The notes under the pieces are model-generated. The model ran no database searches. It was not told the origin of the DNA and was given only the letters and a program-made list of their open reading frames with translations. A stretch of 7,087 bases of DNA. Source: an uncultured Collinsella sp. (lineage in GTDB: Bacteria; Actinomycetota; Coriobacteriia; Coriobacteriales; Coriobacteriaceae). Of this stretch, positions 5,840-7,087 are shown piece after piece (position 1 is the stretch's first letter; each line of letters begins with the position of its first letter). The DNA is taken from the NCBI GenBank assembly GCA_900758375.1, contig CAAERJ010000025.1, positions 1-7,087 of the forward strand. Reading direction: 5' to 3'. The translations under genes and the position numbers were made by a program.

Positions 5840-6569
5840 AGCGGCGGGCGCGGAGCTTTTCGTAGCCTTCGGCGAAGAAGGCGACCGTGGCGGCGTCTGA
5901 CTCGGCGGCGTCCGTCTCGGTGGCGGGCACCACGCCGTGCTCGTCGCTCACTAGGAACAGCGCGCCCTTAAGCTGCGCGGGAATATCTACGCGCGTGACC
6001 GGGATGCCCTTGGTCTGGGCCAGCTGCTCAATGAGCGTCGCCGTGCCACACAGGCACTCGTCCGCCGGTGCCACAAAGGCAAGCTCGCCGTTGTTGACGG
6101 CGGCGAGCAGCTCGGGTGCCACGCCGGTTTCGTCGGCCTCGGAGCGGGCCTCAGCGGAGCGGGCACGCAGCGCCTTGGCCGACGTATCGGCCAGCGGTTC
6201 GTACTCGCCCACCGTCATGGCGGCGTTGCCGTTGACGTCGATCACCAGCATGAGCACGCCGTCGCGCGCGGTGTAATCGCCCTCGGCAAGCGACCACTCA
6301 ACGTGCTGTTTGGCCCAGCTGAGCATGTTATGGGTAAGCGGCTCGCCCTGCACCAGGCGCTCGGATAGTGCGCGAATGTGGCGGTTGAGCATGGGCACCT
6401 TTTTGTTGGACATGCGCCAACGGCAGACAAGCGCGGGCTTGTCGAGCGTGAACTTCTCGACCGCCTCCTGATTGGCGCAAAAGTCCTCGTACGCACGCTG
6501 ATCCTCGGCATTGCCAAACAGCTCGGCATCATCAATCTGGGGCATGGTCATACCTTTCGTGTTAGTCAT
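5838..6569 (-). CDS. Protein of unknown function, 243 residues
   Basis: I do not recognise this gene. The product is acidic and Ala/Glu-rich, with no signal peptide or membrane segment, so it is probably cytoplasmic. Order and spacing of some segments vaguely recall fold-type IV PLP enzymes (aminotransferase class IV/aminodeoxychorismate lyase): a PMLNRHIRAL stretch near residue 59, a possible lysine in the SAKALRARSAEA segment, a GELAFVAPADECLCGTATLI stretch and a GIPVTRVDI strand. The usual E-G-x-x-x-N-like site after GEL is not conserved, so this is only a hint. Start choice is open: ATG 6569 has GAGG five bases upstream, whereas ATG 6545 (MPQIDDAEL) has AAAGG seven bases upstream. A TATAAG at 6583-6578 would make the first start nearly leaderless and favour the later one. 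The gene lies alone between purH and the two-component operon; coding reality is supported by the long GC-rich frame and RBS. Confidence 0.8.
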   Translation of the reverse strand: MTNTKGMTMPQIDDAELFGNAEDQRAYEDFCANQEAVEKFTLDKPALVCRWRMSNKKVPMLNRHIRALSERLVQGEPLTHNMLSWAKQHVEWSLAEGDYTARDGVLMLVIDVNGNAAMTVGEYEPLADTSAKALRARSAEARSEADETGVAPELLAAVNNGELAFVAPADECLCGTATLIEQLAQTKGIPVTRVDIPAQLKGALFLVSDEHGVVPATETDAAESDAATVAFFAEGYEKLRARR

Positions 6570-6585
6570 TCCGTCCTCTTATACC

Positions 6586-6621
6586 AAAAAGACGGCCCTC
6601 CAAACGGAGCGACCGTCTTTT
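6586..6621. terminator. Terminator-like hairpin just upstream of the unknown gene
   Basis: AAAAGACGG (6587-6595) pairs with CCGTCTTTT (6613-6621), then CTCC (6598-6601) with GGAG (6606-6609) around an AAAC loop. Read on the minus strand it ends in TTTTT. It is symmetric and could work both ways. It most simply ends transcription arriving from purH, but the T-run finishes only 16 bases before the start codon at 6569, so it could also act as an attenuator in that gene's leader. Confidence 0.8.
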
Positions 6622-6706
6622 GCAGAGATTATTTTAGAAGCGAGGCTAGTCCAAGGGACGAGATAACATCCCATCCTCCCCAGTCAACCTAACAGGTCGG
6701 CGAGGG

Positions 6707-6799
6707 TTGCCCAGGTGCCGCAGATTGCCGTGAAAGAGGAGCGACGCGTACTTGGGTACGCGAGCGACGAATGAGCGGCAAGGTGCGGTGGCTGGGCAA
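6707..6799. repeat. 93-bp imperfect palindrome after purH
   Basis: The ends TTGCCCAG (6707-6714) and CTGGGCAA (6792-6799) are perfect inverted repeats. Going inward, CCGCA (6718-6722) pairs with TGCGG (6784-6788), TTGCCG (6725-6730) with CGGCAA (6776-6781), and the tip CGCGTAC (6745-6751) with GTACGCG (6756-6762) around TTGG. A large internal loop carries a direct repeat GAGCGACG (6739-6746 and 6762-6769). It begins 21 bases after the purH stop. No T-run follows directly. The architecture suits a dispersed palindromic repeat or a structured RNA rather than a simple terminator. Confidence 0.75.
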
Positions 6800-6820
6800 G
6801 CCGCAGCGCCACCTCCCTAC

Positions 6821-7087
6821 TTAGTGGCGGAAGTGGCGGGCCCCCGTGAAGACCATCGCAATATTGTGCTCGTTGCAGGCCTGGACGCTCTCGTCGTCGC
6901 GCTTGGAGCCGCCGGGCTGAATGATGCAGGTCACGCCGTGCGCGGCAAGCACGTCGACGTTGTCGCGGAACGGGAAGAACGCGTCGCTTGCACAGGCAAA
7001 GCCGCCCTTCTCCACGCCCTCGCGCTCGCAGAAGTCCTCGGCGCGCTCGCAGGCAAGCAGTGCAGAGTCAACGCGGTTGGGCTGACC
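6821..7087 (-). CDS. purH: PurH C-terminus (AICAR transformylase/IMP cyclohydrolase), partial
   Basis: This is the last 88 residues of the bifunctional purine enzyme. Its transformylase domain formylates AICAR with 10-formyl-tetrahydrofolate, and its N-terminal domain (outside the window) closes the ring to IMP, the last two steps of de novo purine synthesis. Diagnostic stretches are GQPNRVDSA at the cut end (from the family GAGQ-x-x-R motif), ASDAFFPFRDN, GVTCIIQPGGSKRDDE and the terminal MVFTGARHFRH, which closely follow the well-known PurH ending. The frame is continuous with the window edge at 7087, and the stop is TAA at 6823-6821. The gene continues beyond the window, and any purine operon would lie in that direction. 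Confidence 0.96.
   Translation of the reverse strand, partial: GQPNRVDSALLACERAEDFCEREGVEKGGFACASDAFFPFRDNVDVLAAHGVTCIIQPGGSKRDDESVQACNEHNIAMVFTGARHFRH

Overview
This is a high-GC window whose coding style and proteins (a UspA-like stress protein, an UppP with a long Ala/Asp-rich insert, the PurH C-terminus) look like a Coriobacteriia gut actinobacterium. Collinsella is my best guess. That assignment is inference from protein character only: there is no rRNA or other taxonomic marker here.

Layout, left to right. Positions 1-315 hold no supportable gene except a strong minus-strand terminator (230-265) for uppP. uppP (316-1290, minus) makes undecaprenyl-diphosphatase and probably starts at TTG. 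Divergently from it runs a universal stress protein gene (1538-1975, plus). A 93-nt multi-segment hairpin (1989-2081) and a bidirectional terminator (2123-2148) follow. Next, on the minus strand, is a complete hipBA-type toxin-antitoxin operon: the Xre-family antitoxin (3466-3756) overlaps by one base the HipA-type Ser/Thr kinase (2174-3466). Its promoter region carries three copies of a 20-bp operator with centres exactly 39 bp apart. Further right, also on the minus strand, a two-component operon encodes an OmpR-family response regulator (4987-5658) followed by a small BceS-like intramembrane-sensing histidine kinase (3934-4977). A 243-residue protein of unknown function (5838-6569, minus) comes next, with a terminator-like hairpin directly upstream of its start. 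A second 93-bp imperfect palindrome (6707-6799) lies between this gene and the 3' end of purH (6821-7087, minus, cut by the window edge).

How the parts relate. uppP recycles the lipid carrier for cell-wall synthesis, and the kinase/regulator pair is of the type that often senses wall-targeting antibiotics such as bacitracin. The two may share a cell-envelope theme, but no BceAB-type transporter is in the window. By eye the hipBA block is less GC-rich than its neighbours and sits as a unit between the stress gene and the two-component operon, consistent with acquisition by transfer. The most notable non-coding signals are the evenly spaced hipBA operators and the two large hairpins that follow the stop codons of usp and purH. 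I see no CRISPR array, tRNA, rRNA or transposase. No wholly new system is evident; the items most worth following are the operator array, the two hairpins and the unknown 243-residue protein.
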